Shown here piece by piece: positions 1 through 8,147 of a stretch of DNA of 64,000 nt. Origin of the DNA: Flavipsychrobacter sp. (GTDB lineage: Bacteria > Bacteroidota > Bacteroidia > Chitinophagales > Chitinophagaceae); the NCBI GenBank assembly GCA_016787265.1, contig JAEUVF010000018.1:62001-126000 (forward strand), given 5' to 3'. The first letter of the stretch is position 1, and each line of letters begins with the position of its first letter. The position numbers were made by a program, and so were the translations under genes. Below the pieces are notes generated by a model. The model saw only the letters and a list, made by a program, of their open reading frames with translations, had not been told where the DNA came from and did no database searches.

Positions 1-168
1 AAATGGGATGGCACAGATCAATTCGGTCAACGATTGGCAAATGGAGTTTATCTGTATAGGGTTGTATCTACCCTCAATGGAACAAAGATGGATAAATTCA
101 GAGCTGATGGTGATAATACGGATAAATACTTTACCAGAGGATACGGAAAAATGTACCTGATTCGATGA
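1..168 (+). CDS. C-terminal end of a large exported surface protein (possible type IX secretion C25 peptidase)
   Basis: Frame 1 is open from the window edge to TGA at 166-168 (55 residues). The sequence has the FlgD-like immunoglobulin-fold pattern WDGTDQFGQRLANGVYLYRV followed by YFTRGYGKMYLIR. From memory this ending is typical of large Bacteroidota surface proteins, including PorU2-type C25 cysteine peptidases of the type IX secretion system. The catalytic part lies outside the window, so the family is a guess. The stop codon overlaps the start of the next gene in an ATGA arrangement, which suggests translational coupling. Confidence 0.55.
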   Translation, partial: KWDGTDQFGQRLANGVYLYRVVSTLNGTKMDKFRADGDNTDKYFTRGYGKMYLIR

Positions 169-1592
169 GCAAACAAGTTAAGGTGTTTATGCTAATAATG
201 TGCCTTTCTTTATTAGTATACATACCGATTATCAATAAAGGCCTGGCATCCGATGATTTTGGTGTCTTGCATCGTGTAGTAGTTGGAAAAATATTTTATT
301 TGGATGGTTTTTTCAGACCATTATCCGATCTCAGTTTATATTTTTGTTACCTGATTGGAGGATTTAGTGGCTGGATTTACAATTTGTTTAATATTTTATT
401 GCACAGTGCTTCTGCCTTTTTGTTGTATAAGTCTTGTTTATTGCTTTTTAATAAAAGCAATAAAGATTCAATAATAGCTATTACATCTGCTATTTTTTTT
501 GTAATCTATCCTTTTCATAACGAGGCTGTTGTTTGGGTAGTGGGGAGGGCTTCCAACCTCTCCTGTTTTCTGGCGTTTAGTGCCCTTTATCTAACCTTAT
601 CGGGGAAACTCAGTTTATTAAGAGGAATATTGGTAGCATTGCTTTTTTTCGGCTCTCTAAGTACTTATGAAACCAGTATAACATTGCCAATCATTGCAGC
701 ACTTTTATTGTGGCTGAAGTATCCAAATGAAAAAAGGTGGTTAACTGCTTTACTCCTTTTGGGCGGGGTTGTAATTTTAAATTTACTCATTCGGATTTTT
801 CTGGTTAAAGAAATTGTGGGTGAATATGGCTCAAGGATGTTTGATCCTTCTTTAGTTAATAACCTGATTAAGTTTTTAAAAACTGCAGGGCGCTTGTTTC
901 TTCCACCTATGCCTCATACTCAATTGATGGTCATTCTAGCCTCTGTAGTATTTATTATGATTGGGGTGATTTTTGTATTATTTTGGAAAAAAGAATTGTT
1001 GGCTAAAAAACAATTCATGATTATTAGTGCATGTGTGCTTTTTTCCTGTACTATTCCTTTTCTCTTTGGTGTAAATACCAGAACTATCGAAGGTGATAGA
1101 TTGTTGTATTTCCCTTCCTATTTTCTTTGCATATGGATAAGCCTTACAATGATTAATTTATTGAACCAGCAAAATTATTTTAGGCTGGCACTTGTATTTG
1201 GGTTATACTTTTTTATCTTCTTACAAGTTAATAACTATACCTGGCGTAAAGCGGATCAGATATGCAAGACGATCCTCGATGATATGTCAAATTTGCGAAC
1301 ATCCCACGATCAAATGTTGATTTGCCGGCTTCCCGAGGAATATAAAGGCGCACATGTATTCAGAAATGGCTTTATCGAAGCGTTGATCATTAATGGTATT
1401 GATACTAGTGGATTAAGAATTGGATCTTTTCAGGGACCATCAGAAAATGCCGGATTAGGGCAGATTTTTCATCCATCAACAGAGAATGCGGTTAAGTCAT
1501 TGGTGGGGGATAGCATTGTTGAAAGACTGGGGAATAATCCTGAAATCCCGATTATTTACTGGAATAATCAAAATTTGGTATTTTTTAGATAG
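165..1592 (+). CDS. GT-C-like multi-pass membrane glycosyltransferase, TMTC-like
   Basis: This 475-residue protein has about ten hydrophobic segments. An early luminal/periplasmic acidic pair lies in ASDDF (D30, D31), followed by FFRPLSDLS (about 49-57) and YPFHNEAVVWVVGR (about 115-128). The last resembles the H-P-x-H-x-E-A-V-x-x-x-x-G-R block of TMTC-type O-mannosyltransferases, but there are no TPR repeats. By analogy it would move a sugar from a lipid carrier onto a substrate outside the cytoplasmic membrane; donor and acceptor are unknown. It starts inside the stop codon of the upstream surface-protein gene, and the radical SAM gene follows after 26 bp. Base composition is clearly AT-rich compared with the housekeeping genes. 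Confidence 0.6.
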   Translation: MSKQVKVFMLIMCLSLLVYIPIINKGLASDDFGVLHRVVVGKIFYLDGFFRPLSDLSLYFCYLIGGFSGWIYNLFNILLHSASAFLLYKSCLLLFNKSNKDSIIAITSAIFFVIYPFHNEAVVWVVGRASNLSCFLAFSALYLTLSGKLSLLRGILVALLFFGSLSTYETSITLPIIAALLLWLKYPNEKRWLTALLLLGGVVILNLLIRIFLVKEIVGEYGSRMFDPSLVNNLIKFLKTAGRLFLPPMPHTQLMVILASVVFIMIGVIFVLFWKKELLAKKQFMIISACVLFSCTIPFLFGVNTRTIEGDRLLYFPSYFLCIWISLTMINLLNQQNYFRLALVFGLYFFIFLQVNNYTWRKADQICKTILDDMSNLRTSHDQMLICRLPEEYKGAHVFRNGFIEALIINGIDTSGLRIGSFQGPSENAGLGQIFHPSTENAVKSLVGDSIVERLGNNPEIPIIYWNNQNLVFFR

Positions 1593-1605
1593 TTTACATA
1601 CCGTT

Positions 1606-1610
1606 GGAGG
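1606..1610 (+). promoter_or_regulatory. Strong Shine-Dalgarno of the radical SAM gene
   Basis: GGAGG lies 8 nt before ATG 1619. Most genes in the window have A-rich leaders with no SD, as is normal for Bacteroidota, where ribosomes sequester the anti-SD. The site decides the start codon and marks the gene as a possible exception in translational control. Confidence 0.6.
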
Positions 1611-1618
1611 TAAAGACT

Positions 1619-2791
1619 ATGTATAATGCGAGTGATTACATTGTAAGGGGGATGAGATTCCTGAATAATCAGGTCAGGCCGGGCAAAAAACAACTTTCCA
1701 CTCTGATGATTTATGCTACAGATTTATGTGACTCTGCATGTAAGCATTGTCTGATCTGGGCCAAGCGACCTGTAAATTTTCTGCCTAAGGAAAAAATTTT
1801 TGAGGTAATGCAGAGTTCCTGTATTACAAAATCCACTAGTATTGGCCTTGAAGGAGGCGAGTTTTTACTGCATCCGCATGCTATGGATATACTTCAATGG
1901 TTTTCTAAACATCATACAAGATATGATCTGTTATCCAACTGTTTGCAGCCTGAGGCATTAATTGAGGCTGTAAAACTTCATACCCCACGACACCTGTATA
2001 TTTCATTGGATGGAAATCCTGAAACTTACTTACACATGCGTGGTAAGGACGGATACTATAGTGTAATTAGGGTAATTGAGGAATTGCATAAAATTTTGCC
2101 CGTTTCCGTTATGTTTACGTTATCTCCTTATAATGATTTTAATGATCTGGAACACGTAGCCGGTGTCTGTAAAAGATATGGGATCGATATGCGTGTGGGA
2201 ATTTATAATGATATCGCATTTTTTGATACAATTGATAAAGCTCATTCTACAGCCATCGGTACCCAGAAAGGTACGCCCCCCCTTGTTTTCAAAGATGTTA
2301 AAAACCGTGATCTATCGACCAAGTCCAGACCGGAATCTTATCCATTGAATTTGGATAAAACTGATTTTATCCAACAGATACCGGTGTCAGTAAAAGAGTT
2401 TGCTGAGAATTATGATTTTATGGTCTTGTATAATGAATGGAAAAAGGGAGGTTTGAAAATGAAATGTTTTAGTATTTTGGACAGCCTTGTAATTTTACCT
2501 AATGGTGATGTACCTATATGTCAAAATCTAGATCTTAAAATTGGAAATATTTTTAAATCAAATCTGGACGAAATTTTTAACGGGCCTGCTACGCAGAAAC
2601 TACATCAGGAATATGTTCATAATTGCAATCAGTGTTGGTTGAATTTCCATCGGAAATATGATGTTATTCTGTACAGGACTTTTGAAAAATATTTTGGCAG
2701 GTCTGTGACAAAAAAAGTATTTGGTTATTATCAGTGGGAAGAGTCAGCAACAAAAACATACAACCAGGTTGTAAATCCTGATATTGCTTAG
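1619..2791 (+). CDS. Radical SAM protein with SPASM-like C-terminal cysteines
   Basis: The N-terminal part carries the CX3CX2C cluster motif (CDSACKHC; C37, C41, C44), so it should bind a 4Fe-4S cluster and S-adenosylmethionine. The C-terminal part has MKCF, PICQ, HNCNQC and the ILPNGDVPIC context seen in SPASM/twitch-type proteins, where it would hold an auxiliary cluster. The ATG at 1619 is chosen over a TTG at 1604 because GGAGG at 1606-1610 sits 8 nt upstream of it. Such an SD is unusual here. Neighbours are GT-C membrane proteins and a Gfo/Idh oxidoreductase, which suggests a role in surface glycan or peptide modification. The substrate is unknown. Confidence 0.8.
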   Translation: MYNASDYIVRGMRFLNNQVRPGKKQLSTLMIYATDLCDSACKHCLIWAKRPVNFLPKEKIFEVMQSSCITKSTSIGLEGGEFLLHPHAMDILQWFSKHHTRYDLLSNCLQPEALIEAVKLHTPRHLYISLDGNPETYLHMRGKDGYYSVIRVIEELHKILPVSVMFTLSPYNDFNDLEHVAGVCKRYGIDMRVGIYNDIAFFDTIDKAHSTAIGTQKGTPPLVFKDVKNRDLSTKSRPESYPLNLDKTDFIQQIPVSVKEFAENYDFMVLYNEWKKGGLKMKCFSILDSLVILPNGDVPICQNLDLKIGNIFKSNLDEIFNGPATQKLHQEYVHNCNQCWLNFHRKYDVILYRTFEKYFGRSVTKKVFGYYQWEESATKTYNQVVNPDIA

Positions 2792-2792
2792 G

Positions 2793-3833
2793 TCAGGCAT
2801 TTTGAACTTGATCAAGTAATCTGTACAATTCAATTGTTTGTTGAATATTCTCATCCGTTTTAATATTCTTTTCAACCGAATTAAAAAAGGTATAAATTGA
2901 CGGATAGAATCCCAGCAAATTTGAGCTGCTGTTTTGACGTGATGGTATTGAGTTGTTGGCAGACATATAAATACTTCTTTCACCGGGATGTTCTATTGCT
3001 TTTTCTAACGGCACACCAAATAGGCGGTATGGTTTTTTTGTCTTTTCCAATATAGAAGGATAATTAGAAACTATGCTTGAATGTTCCTGGTTAATCTCTA
3101 GTTTTTCTTCGCTGTTGTTCCAGGAATACTGAGTTGATAATTCAATACTTCCTTTTATACCGTTATGATCTAGTTCTATATAATAAGTTTCTCCTGATGA
3201 GCCGGTAAATTTTGAAACATGAATCAGCTTAGCTGACCCAAAAAGAAAAAGACAGTAATCCAGTTGATGTGTAAATACTTCATATAATGCATTGCCTTCT
3301 GGATATGGCCCGATTCGATAGTGATATTGATAACTAATAGGAGACTTAATCAATTTTTTAGTTAACTGTCCAATAGGAGCGTAACGGCGCTGGAAACCTA
3401 CATGCAAAGTGCTGTTGAGAGGTGTAGGTAATACGGAAAGTAATTCACTTGTGGAGTATCCTAATGGTTTTTCCACATAAACAGCTTTATTTGCATATAA
3501 TAATTGCTTTACAAGAGAGGCTTGGTTGGATGGCGGAATAGAAACAAAAACACCTTTAATAGAAGAATCATTTATAATATCATCCAGATTGATAGTGCCT
3601 CTGCACTCAGTGAATCTGCAGGCAGCGTGGTGTGCATTTGAAATTGTGTTGGTGCAAATTAAGGATATAGGAATACCAATATGCCATATACATGGATAAA
3701 GTTGTGTAGTAGCGTGTTCACCTGCTCCAATAATAGCATACTTATACTTTGATTCAGATGATTGTTTTAAATATTCAGAGCGTTTTAATGCTCTGTATCT
3801 GTTTATAATTTTCTTAATCATAAAAGAATACAC
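2793..3833 (-). CDS. Gfo/Idh/MocA family oxidoreductase
   Basis: This 346-residue protein has an N-terminal Rossmann fold with YAIIGAGEHA (G36-x-G38) for NAD(P) and the family hallmark EKP (121-123, in VYVEKPLGYS). The C-terminal half matches the substrate-binding domain, including HQLDYCLFLFG. Family members oxidise or reduce sugars or related polyols, often in nucleotide-sugar and surface-polysaccharide pathways. The gene converges on the radical SAM gene with one base between stop codons. Substrate cannot be told from sequence. Confidence 0.8.
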   Translation of the reverse strand: MYSFMIKKIINRYRALKRSEYLKQSSESKYKYAIIGAGEHATTQLYPCIWHIGIPISLICTNTISNAHHAACRFTECRGTINLDDIINDSSIKGVFVSIPPSNQASLVKQLLYANKAVYVEKPLGYSTSELLSVLPTPLNSTLHVGFQRRYAPIGQLTKKLIKSPISYQYHYRIGPYPEGNALYEVFTHQLDYCLFLFGSAKLIHVSKFTGSSGETYYIELDHNGIKGSIELSTQYSWNNSEEKLEINQEHSSIVSNYPSILEKTKKPYRLFGVPLEKAIEHPGERSIYMSANNSIPSRQNSSSNLLGFYPSIYTFFNSVEKNIKTDENIQQTIELYRLLDQVQNA

Positions 3834-3946
3834 CGGCTAACAATCCGGAATGAAATTTATTTTTAAATAACAACCTCAGCTCTATTTAGCTGTAAATTAG
3901 TCATAGTTGGGAACTTTCTATTCAATTAATTCATCAAAAAAGTAGC

Positions 3947-5098
3947 TTATAACTCATTGTTGTTCTTGCATGACTTGATAGTTAACTGATGTAACCCGAA
4001 CGACGCAATCAGTATTATATGAGGTAGGATTGGAACAGTAAATCTTGCATGCCAGTCATCACATTGGAGGGTACAGGCAAGGGGGTAAATTATTAGGGTG
4101 ACCAATAAGTAAAGTAAAAAGGGATTTTTGGTAGTTACTACCCTGAAAATACCAAATAGGGTAAATGGATATAATATTAAAATAAGAACGGTAAGGTAAG
4201 TGTTTTGCACGGTTGAATAGTGCGTTCTGGTTATAAGAAAAAAAGATTTGAGTTTAAGTGCCGTTAGCTTTATGAAATGCACTTTATTGTGTGTGATATA
4301 ATAAAGGAGATCATTATAAACTGATCCTGTTTCCACAATATCCAGTGCGGGCATTTTTTCTTTCGTAGGGATATAACAGATTACATGACTTTCTTTAAAA
4401 GGTTTCATTGCATCCATACCGCCCCCGCCTTCAAAAATGAACAAAGCCAGTGCAAACAGAGATGCAATCATAATTATAGAAAGTAGTAAGATCCTTATCC
4501 TTTTTTTTATATCAGATGCGTTTAAAAAAAGGTAGATCAGTATGGATGGGATAAAAAGCAGACCATGTGGTCTGCTAAAACTGAGAAGTACTGAGAAAGC
4601 GATTATCCAATATTTTTTTGAATAAAGATCATGCCTGTACTTGTATACAAACCCTAAGAAGAATATTAGTAAGCTTATAAATATTGACTCTGAATAAAGA
4701 GTTAGATTCCATCTGTGAATTGGTATACAGGTGGCTAAGAATATAGCAGCAATGAAACCAGTCTTTTTGGAGCCGATTTCACATGCGATGGAATAAAACT
4801 TCAACAGGGCCAATCCTGCAAATACAGTTTGAATGAGAATCGCAACAAATAATGGCAGCTGAAGTAATTTGCAGCAATAAATCAGTAAAATTACTGGCAG
4901 GTAAACTATGAATTTTTGATCGCCGAATTTTCCTTGTTCATAAAGGCTTGTGGCGATTCTGATATATTTCGCGGCCTCATCCACATAAACAACCCCCTGG
5001 ATTTTCCATATTATAAGATGTGTTAGTGCAAAAGCTGCTAATAATATCAACCGGACAGTACGTTGAGATAGTATTGGTAAATCTTTCTGTTGTACCAT
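3947..5098 (-). CDS. GT-C-like membrane glycosyltransferase / hypothetical multi-pass membrane protein
   Basis: This 383-residue protein has about nine to ten hydrophobic helices. The first loop contains VVYVDEAAKYI (D40, E41), in the place where GT39/PMT-like GT-C enzymes carry a catalytic acidic residue. Other family-like features are LYSESIFISLL and SFSRPHGLLF. It would act at the cytoplasmic membrane using a lipid-linked sugar. Its ATG overlaps the stop of the riboflavin synthase gene by one base, so it is translated downstream of ribE although the two functions are unrelated. It is AT-rich like the other genes at this end of the window. Confidence 0.55.
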   Translation of the reverse strand: MVQQKDLPILSQRTVRLILLAAFALTHLIIWKIQGVVYVDEAAKYIRIATSLYEQGKFGDQKFIVYLPVILLIYCCKLLQLPLFVAILIQTVFAGLALLKFYSIACEIGSKKTGFIAAIFLATCIPIHRWNLTLYSESIFISLLIFFLGFVYKYRHDLYSKKYWIIAFSVLLSFSRPHGLLFIPSILIYLFLNASDIKKRIRILLLSIIMIASLFALALFIFEGGGGMDAMKPFKESHVICYIPTKEKMPALDIVETGSVYNDLLYYITHNKVHFIKLTALKLKSFFLITRTHYSTVQNTYLTVLILILYPFTLFGIFRVVTTKNPFLLYLLVTLIIYPLACTLQCDDWHARFTVPILPHIILIASFGLHQLTIKSCKNNNEL

Positions 5099-5700
5099 CA
5101 GTGTGATATGTAATTCGAAATCTGATTCGTCCGATTAATATATTTCCCAACAATGTCAAATTCGATATTTACCAGGGTGCCTGGTTGAGCAGTGTGAATA
5201 TTCGTGTGTTCAAATGTATAGGGTATGATCGCTACGGTAAATTCATCTTGCGTAACATCAAAAATGGTTAGACTGGTACCATTCAGGGAAATGGATCCCT
5301 TTTCTATGATTAATGCAGCGAACTGAGCAGGGATTTTAAATCGGAAATTCCAGCTCCCATTTTTATCTTCCCTGGATATGCAGGTGGCAGTACAATCTAC
5401 ATGGCCCTGCACAATATGACCATCCAGACGGCCATTCAGGGGAAGGCAACGTTCCAGGTTAACCAGGTCGCCGGTTTTCCATTGACCCAGGTTGGTTTTA
5501 TTCAGCGTTTCTGCAATTGCCGTCACCCGGTGTTTTCCCTTATCCAGTGCATCTGCTGTAAGGCATACACCGTTGTGAGACACACTCTGATCAATGGATA
5601 ATTCATTGGAAATGGGGGATTCTATCCAAAAAATCCGGTTGCTGCCATCTGTCTGGATGCCTGTAATTCTTCCTATTGTTTCAATTATTCCGGTGAACAT
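5098..5700 (-). CDS. ribE: Riboflavin synthase, alpha subunit
   Basis: The protein begins MFTGIIETIG, the nearly invariant start of riboflavin synthase. It has two tandem lumazine-binding domains, the second starting near GRLDGHIVQGHVDC. At 200 residues it has the normal length. The cytoplasmic trimer converts two 6,7-dimethyl-8-ribityllumazine molecules into riboflavin and a pyrimidinedione. No FMN riboswitch is visible in the short space upstream. The gene is divergent from rpsU and overlaps the downstream membrane-protein gene by one base. Confidence 0.95.
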   Translation of the reverse strand: MFTGIIETIGRITGIQTDGSNRIFWIESPISNELSIDQSVSHNGVCLTADALDKGKHRVTAIAETLNKTNLGQWKTGDLVNLERCLPLNGRLDGHIVQGHVDCTATCISREDKNGSWNFRFKIPAQFAALIIEKGSISLNGTSLTIFDVTQDEFTVAIIPYTFEHTNIHTAQPGTLVNIEFDIVGKYINRTNQISNYISH

Positions 5701-5741
5701 GCTTGCAAATTAGGAGCAAAAATGGTTTTTGGGAAAAAGGA

Positions 5742-5772
5742 TTTGGTATTTAAGGCTGTTTCCCTATCTTTG
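5742..5772 (+). promoter_or_regulatory. Promoter of rpsU
   Basis: TTTG at 5742-5745 and TATCTTTG at 5765-5772 are 19 nt apart and match the Bacteroidota -33/-7 consensus (TTTG, TAnnTTTG). Transcription would start near 5778, giving a leader of only about 28 nt before ATG 5806. Confidence 0.75.
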
Positions 5773-5789
5773 CCCTCCAAAAATTTACC

Positions 5790-5798
5790 AAAGGAGGT
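5790..5798 (+). promoter_or_regulatory. Strong Shine-Dalgarno of rpsU
   Basis: AAAGGAGGT ends 8 nt before ATG 5806 and is nearly fully complementary to the 3' end of 16S rRNA. In Bacteroidota, bS21 helps to hide the anti-SD. rpsU is known for keeping a strong SD, which allows ribosomes lacking bS21 to translate it preferentially. The sequence fits such autoregulation. Confidence 0.8.
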
Positions 5799-5805
5799 AT
5801 ATTCT

Positions 5806-6003
5806 ATGCTGATTATCGATTCTAAAGACTGCGAAAACATCGACAAAGCGCTCAAAAAGTACAAGAAAAAGTTTGAGAAAGCGAAAATTCTGGTGCAACT
5901 GAGAGACCGTCAGTCTTTTACCAAGCCGTCTGTAAGACGCCGTGCAGAAGTGCTCAAGGCTGTTTACAAACAGCAGGTAGCCAGCGGAAAGTTCGAAGTA
6001 TAA
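5806..6003 (+). CDS. rpsU: 30S ribosomal protein bS21
   Basis: The 65-residue protein starting MLIIDSKD is basic and contains KKYKKKF and RDRQSFTKPSVRRR, which is typical of bS21. An upstream in-frame ATG (5722) would add 28 unrelated residues and read through the promoter, so ATG 5806 behind the SD is chosen. bS21 sits next to the anti-SD on the 30S subunit. The gene is monocistronic: it has its own promoter, and a perfect 15-bp-stem terminator lies between it and the recombinase gene. Confidence 0.95.
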   Translation: MLIIDSKDCENIDKALKKYKKKFEKAKILVQLRDRQSFTKPSVRRRAEVLKAVYKQQVASGKFEV

Positions 6004-6029
6004 TCGATCTTACTTTTCAATATAGTGTG

Positions 6030-6071
6030 AAGAGATCGCAGCAATCTTGTAGATTTGCTGCGATCTCTTTT
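6030..6071 (+). terminator. Rho-independent terminator of rpsU
   Basis: A perfect 15-bp stem (6030-6044 with 6055-6069) and a 10-nt loop are followed by TTTT. It ends three bases before the ATG of the recombinase gene. Confidence 0.9.
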
Positions 6072-6073
6072 GT

Positions 6074-6985
6074 ATGTCTGCCAATTCAGCATCCCACCTC
6101 GAGGATTTTTTATCCTATCTCCAGCTGGAGAAACGTTATTCCTCATTAACCATCCGGGCCTACCAGGATGACCTGATTGCTTTTCGGGATTTCATCAATA
6201 TTGAATTTGAGGAGCCGGAACTTTCAGCTGCCAGTACGGTAATGATACGTTCCTGGCTTTCCTCGTTAAAAGAAGGAAAAGCGCCGTTGGCTGCATCAAG
6301 TATTGCCCGCAAACTTTCCTCTCTTCGTTCCTTTTATAAATATCAGCTTAAAAAAGGCCGGATTGCTGTTTCTCCTGCTGCGCAACTCGCTGCTCCAAAA
6401 GGCAATAAACGCCTGCCTGTTTACCTGGAAGAAAAACAGGCCGCTCAATTCCTGGATGGAATCGGAGAAGGGGATGGCTGGAAAGGATTTAATACGCAAC
6501 TGGTTTTAGCGCTGTTTTATCAAACGGGTATGCGTCTTAGTGAACTTGTATCCCTAAGACATAATCAGGTTGATCATTTTCAGAAAAGTTTGCGTGTATG
6601 GGGCAAGGGGGGGAAGGAGCGAATCCTTCCTGTTCAGCAGCCATTGCTTGAGAGGATCAGGTCTTATGAAGCACAGAAGAAAAAGGAATGGGGAGGGTAT
6701 GAGCCGGGTGCGCCATTATTAGTTACAGAAAAGGGGAAACCGGTATATGCTAAATATTTATACCGGCTGGTGAAAGCACATCTGGAAGGATTGACTACGC
6801 TTCAGAAAAAGAGCCCGCATGTACTCCGGCATAGTTTTGCCACTCATTTACTAAACCAGGGAGCAGAATTAAATGCGGTAAAAGAGTTACTCGGCCATGC
6901 AAGTCTGGCAGCTACCCAGATCTATACGCACAACACGATCGGCAAACTCAAAGAGGTTCATAAAAAGGCACATCCTAAAGGGTAA
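6074..6985 (+). CDS. xerC: Tyrosine recombinase, XerC/XerD type
   Basis: The 303-residue protein has an N-terminal SAM-like core-binding domain (about 5-95) and a C-terminal catalytic domain. The full catalytic set is visible: R154 (TGMRLSEL), K178 (GKGGKERI), H249 and R252 (HVLRHSFATH), H275 (LGHASL) and Y284 (IYTH). Xer recombinases resolve chromosome dimers at dif. The position between rpsU and the hibernation factor gene and the standard length favour a housekeeping role over a mobile-element integrase. Whether it corresponds to XerC or XerD cannot be settled here. Confidence 0.88.
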   Translation: MSANSASHLEDFLSYLQLEKRYSSLTIRAYQDDLIAFRDFINIEFEEPELSAASTVMIRSWLSSLKEGKAPLAASSIARKLSSLRSFYKYQLKKGRIAVSPAAQLAAPKGNKRLPVYLEEKQAAQFLDGIGEGDGWKGFNTQLVLALFYQTGMRLSELVSLRHNQVDHFQKSLRVWGKGGKERILPVQQPLLERIRSYEAQKKKEWGGYEPGAPLLVTEKGKPVYAKYLYRLVKAHLEGLTTLQKKSPHVLRHSFATHLLNQGAELNAVKELLGHASLAATQIYTHNTIGKLKEVHKKAHPKG

Positions 6986-7160
6986 GATATTTCTCTAATT
7001 TGTTGTATGTGAATGGTTTGCGAAAAATAAAAATAGTTTCAGGCATTCTTGGAAAATGAGGTTGTTTATGCTATCTTCATAGCAACAGACGGTCTAAAAC
7101 CTATGAATTTTTCATAAACCGGAAGTTCTTTATTTATTGTTCACTTTAAACGTGATTGTT

Positions 7161-7463
7161 ATGAACGTTAACATTCAGACTGTACACTTTGATGCAGACA
7201 TTAAGTTAGTGGAGTATGTAACCAGTAAACTGGAAAAGCTTTCCACTTTTCACGACCGGATCATCAAGGTGGATGTCTTTTTGAAATTAGACAATGTAGT
7301 GCATCAGATTAAAGACAAAGTAGCAGAAATCAGAGTTCACGTCCCTAAACACGACTTCTTTGTAAAAGCCAGCAGTAAATCATTTGAAGAGTCCTTTGAC
7401 AGTGCATTGGATTCCCTGGTTAATCAAATAAAAAGAAAAAAAGAAAAACAATTTGCCAGCTAA
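7161..7463 (+). CDS. hpf: Ribosome hibernation-promoting factor, short form (HPF/RaiA family)
   Basis: From MNVNIQTVHFDAD the protein has 100 residues, the length of a short HPF/YfiA without the C-terminal dimerisation domain. Family features are YVTSKLEKLSTFHDRI and the basic tail NQIKRKKEKQ. It binds the 30S decoding centre in slow growth and blocks translation. An ATG at 7137 would add eight residues not usual for the family. A strong terminator follows directly, so it is not co-transcribed with the tRNA genes. Confidence 0.9.
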   Translation: MNVNIQTVHFDADIKLVEYVTSKLEKLSTFHDRIIKVDVFLKLDNVVHQIKDKVAEIRVHVPKHDFFVKASSKSFEESFDSALDSLVNQIKRKKEKQFAS

Positions 7464-7472
7464 AAAATACTC

Positions 7473-7499
7473 AAGACCTCTCCGGAGGTCTTTTTTTTT
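7473..7499 (+). terminator. Rho-independent terminator of hpf
   Basis: The stem AAGACCTC/GAGGTCTT (7473-7480 with 7485-7492) has a TCCG loop and leads into a T run to 7499. Confidence 0.92.
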
Positions 7500-7559
7500 G
7501 CCTCTAATTCAATGCTGGTGCGCATTACGGGAAATTTTAAAAAAAATGAAGCCAAAATT

Positions 7560-7588
7560 TTTGTATTTCTCAAATTCTTTTACCTTTG
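7560..7588 (+). promoter_or_regulatory. Promoter of the tRNA-tuf operon
   Basis: TTTG at 7560-7563 and TACCTTTG at 7581-7588 are 17 nt apart, matching the Bacteroidota consensus. The first tRNA starts 43 nt downstream. Confidence 0.78.
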
Positions 7589-7631
7589 CCATCCCGTAAA
7601 CAAAAAGGGAAGTTCTTTTAAAGATTCAATC

Positions 7632-7704
7632 GCCACTTTAGCTCAGCTGGTAGAGCAACTGATTTGTAATCAGTAGGTCGTTGGTTCGATTCCGACAAGT
7701 GGCT
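7632..7704 (+). tRNA. tRNA-Thr (TGT)
   Basis: The acceptor stem GCCACTT/AAGTGGC closes a cloverleaf with an ACTGA/TCAGT anticodon stem, anticodon TGT at 7665-7667 and a GGTTCGATTCC T arm. CCA is not encoded. Confidence 0.95.
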
Positions 7705-7719
7705 CTTGTTTTATAAATC

Positions 7720-7802
7720 GGGCAGGTTCCAGAGCGGCCAAATGGGGCGGACTGTAAATCCGCTGTCTTTCGACTTCAGAGGTTCGAATCCTCTCCTGCC
7801 CA
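7720..7802 (+). tRNA. tRNA-Tyr (GTA)
   Basis: The acceptor stem is GGGCAGG/CCTGCCC with a long class II variable arm. The anticodon loop is ACTGTAAAT, giving GTA. Length is 83 nt with discriminator A; CCA is not encoded. Confidence 0.95.
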
Positions 7803-7887
7803 CTTCACTCATTGAATCGCAAGATTGGATGAGTTTAGTTCTTATCATGGGAATGAAATTGATTTCAGGCTGATCTGAAAACAGTAA

Positions 7888-7960
7888 GCGGAAGTAGCTC
7901 AATTGGTAGAGCGATAGCCTTCCAAGCTATAGGTTGCGAGTTCGAGACTCGTCTTCCGCT
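7888..7960 (+). tRNA. tRNA-Gly (TCC)
   Basis: The acceptor stem is GCGGAAG/CTTCCGC, the anticodon loop contains TCC (CTTCCAA), and the T arm is GAGTTCGAGACTC. Confidence 0.95.
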
Positions 7961-7970
7961 CATTTATTCC

Positions 7971-8042
7971 GCCGTTGTAGCTCAGGGGTAGAGCACTTCC
8001 TTGGTAGGGAAGAGGTCGTGAGTTCGATTCTCACTAACGGCT
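7971..8042 (+). tRNA. tRNA-Thr (GGT)
   Basis: The acceptor stem is GCCGTTG/TAACGGC with one G-T pair. The anticodon is GGT in the loop TTGGTAG, and the T arm is GAGTTCGATTCTC. This is the second threonine tRNA of the cluster, and it leads into tuf. Confidence 0.94.
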
Positions 8043-8104
8043 CCAGAGAGTCAACCGGTACGGAACGCAGGAAATGTGATCAGAGCTGGTAGTTCTTGAT
8101 AACG

Positions 8105-8147
8105 GGTGCAATGGCACCTCATTTATAGGATGCCTCCGAAAGGAGGG
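8105..8147 (+). promoter_or_regulatory. Two tandem hairpins in the tuf leader
   Basis: GGTGC-AATG-GCACC (8105-8118) and CCTCC-GAAA-GGAGG (8133-8146, GNRA tetraloop) lie between the last tRNA and tuf. No T run follows, so they are not a normal terminator. They could be processing or regulatory structures separating the tRNAs from the tuf mRNA. Confidence 0.5.

Noticed and set aside
5500..5805. FMN riboswitch for ribE
   Set aside because: The space upstream of ribE is too short and is occupied by the rpsU promoter; no conserved RFN-type sequence was seen.
6074..6985. Integrase of a genomic island
   Set aside because: The recombinase sits between rpsU and hpf, has Xer length and motifs, and no attachment repeats or cargo were seen.
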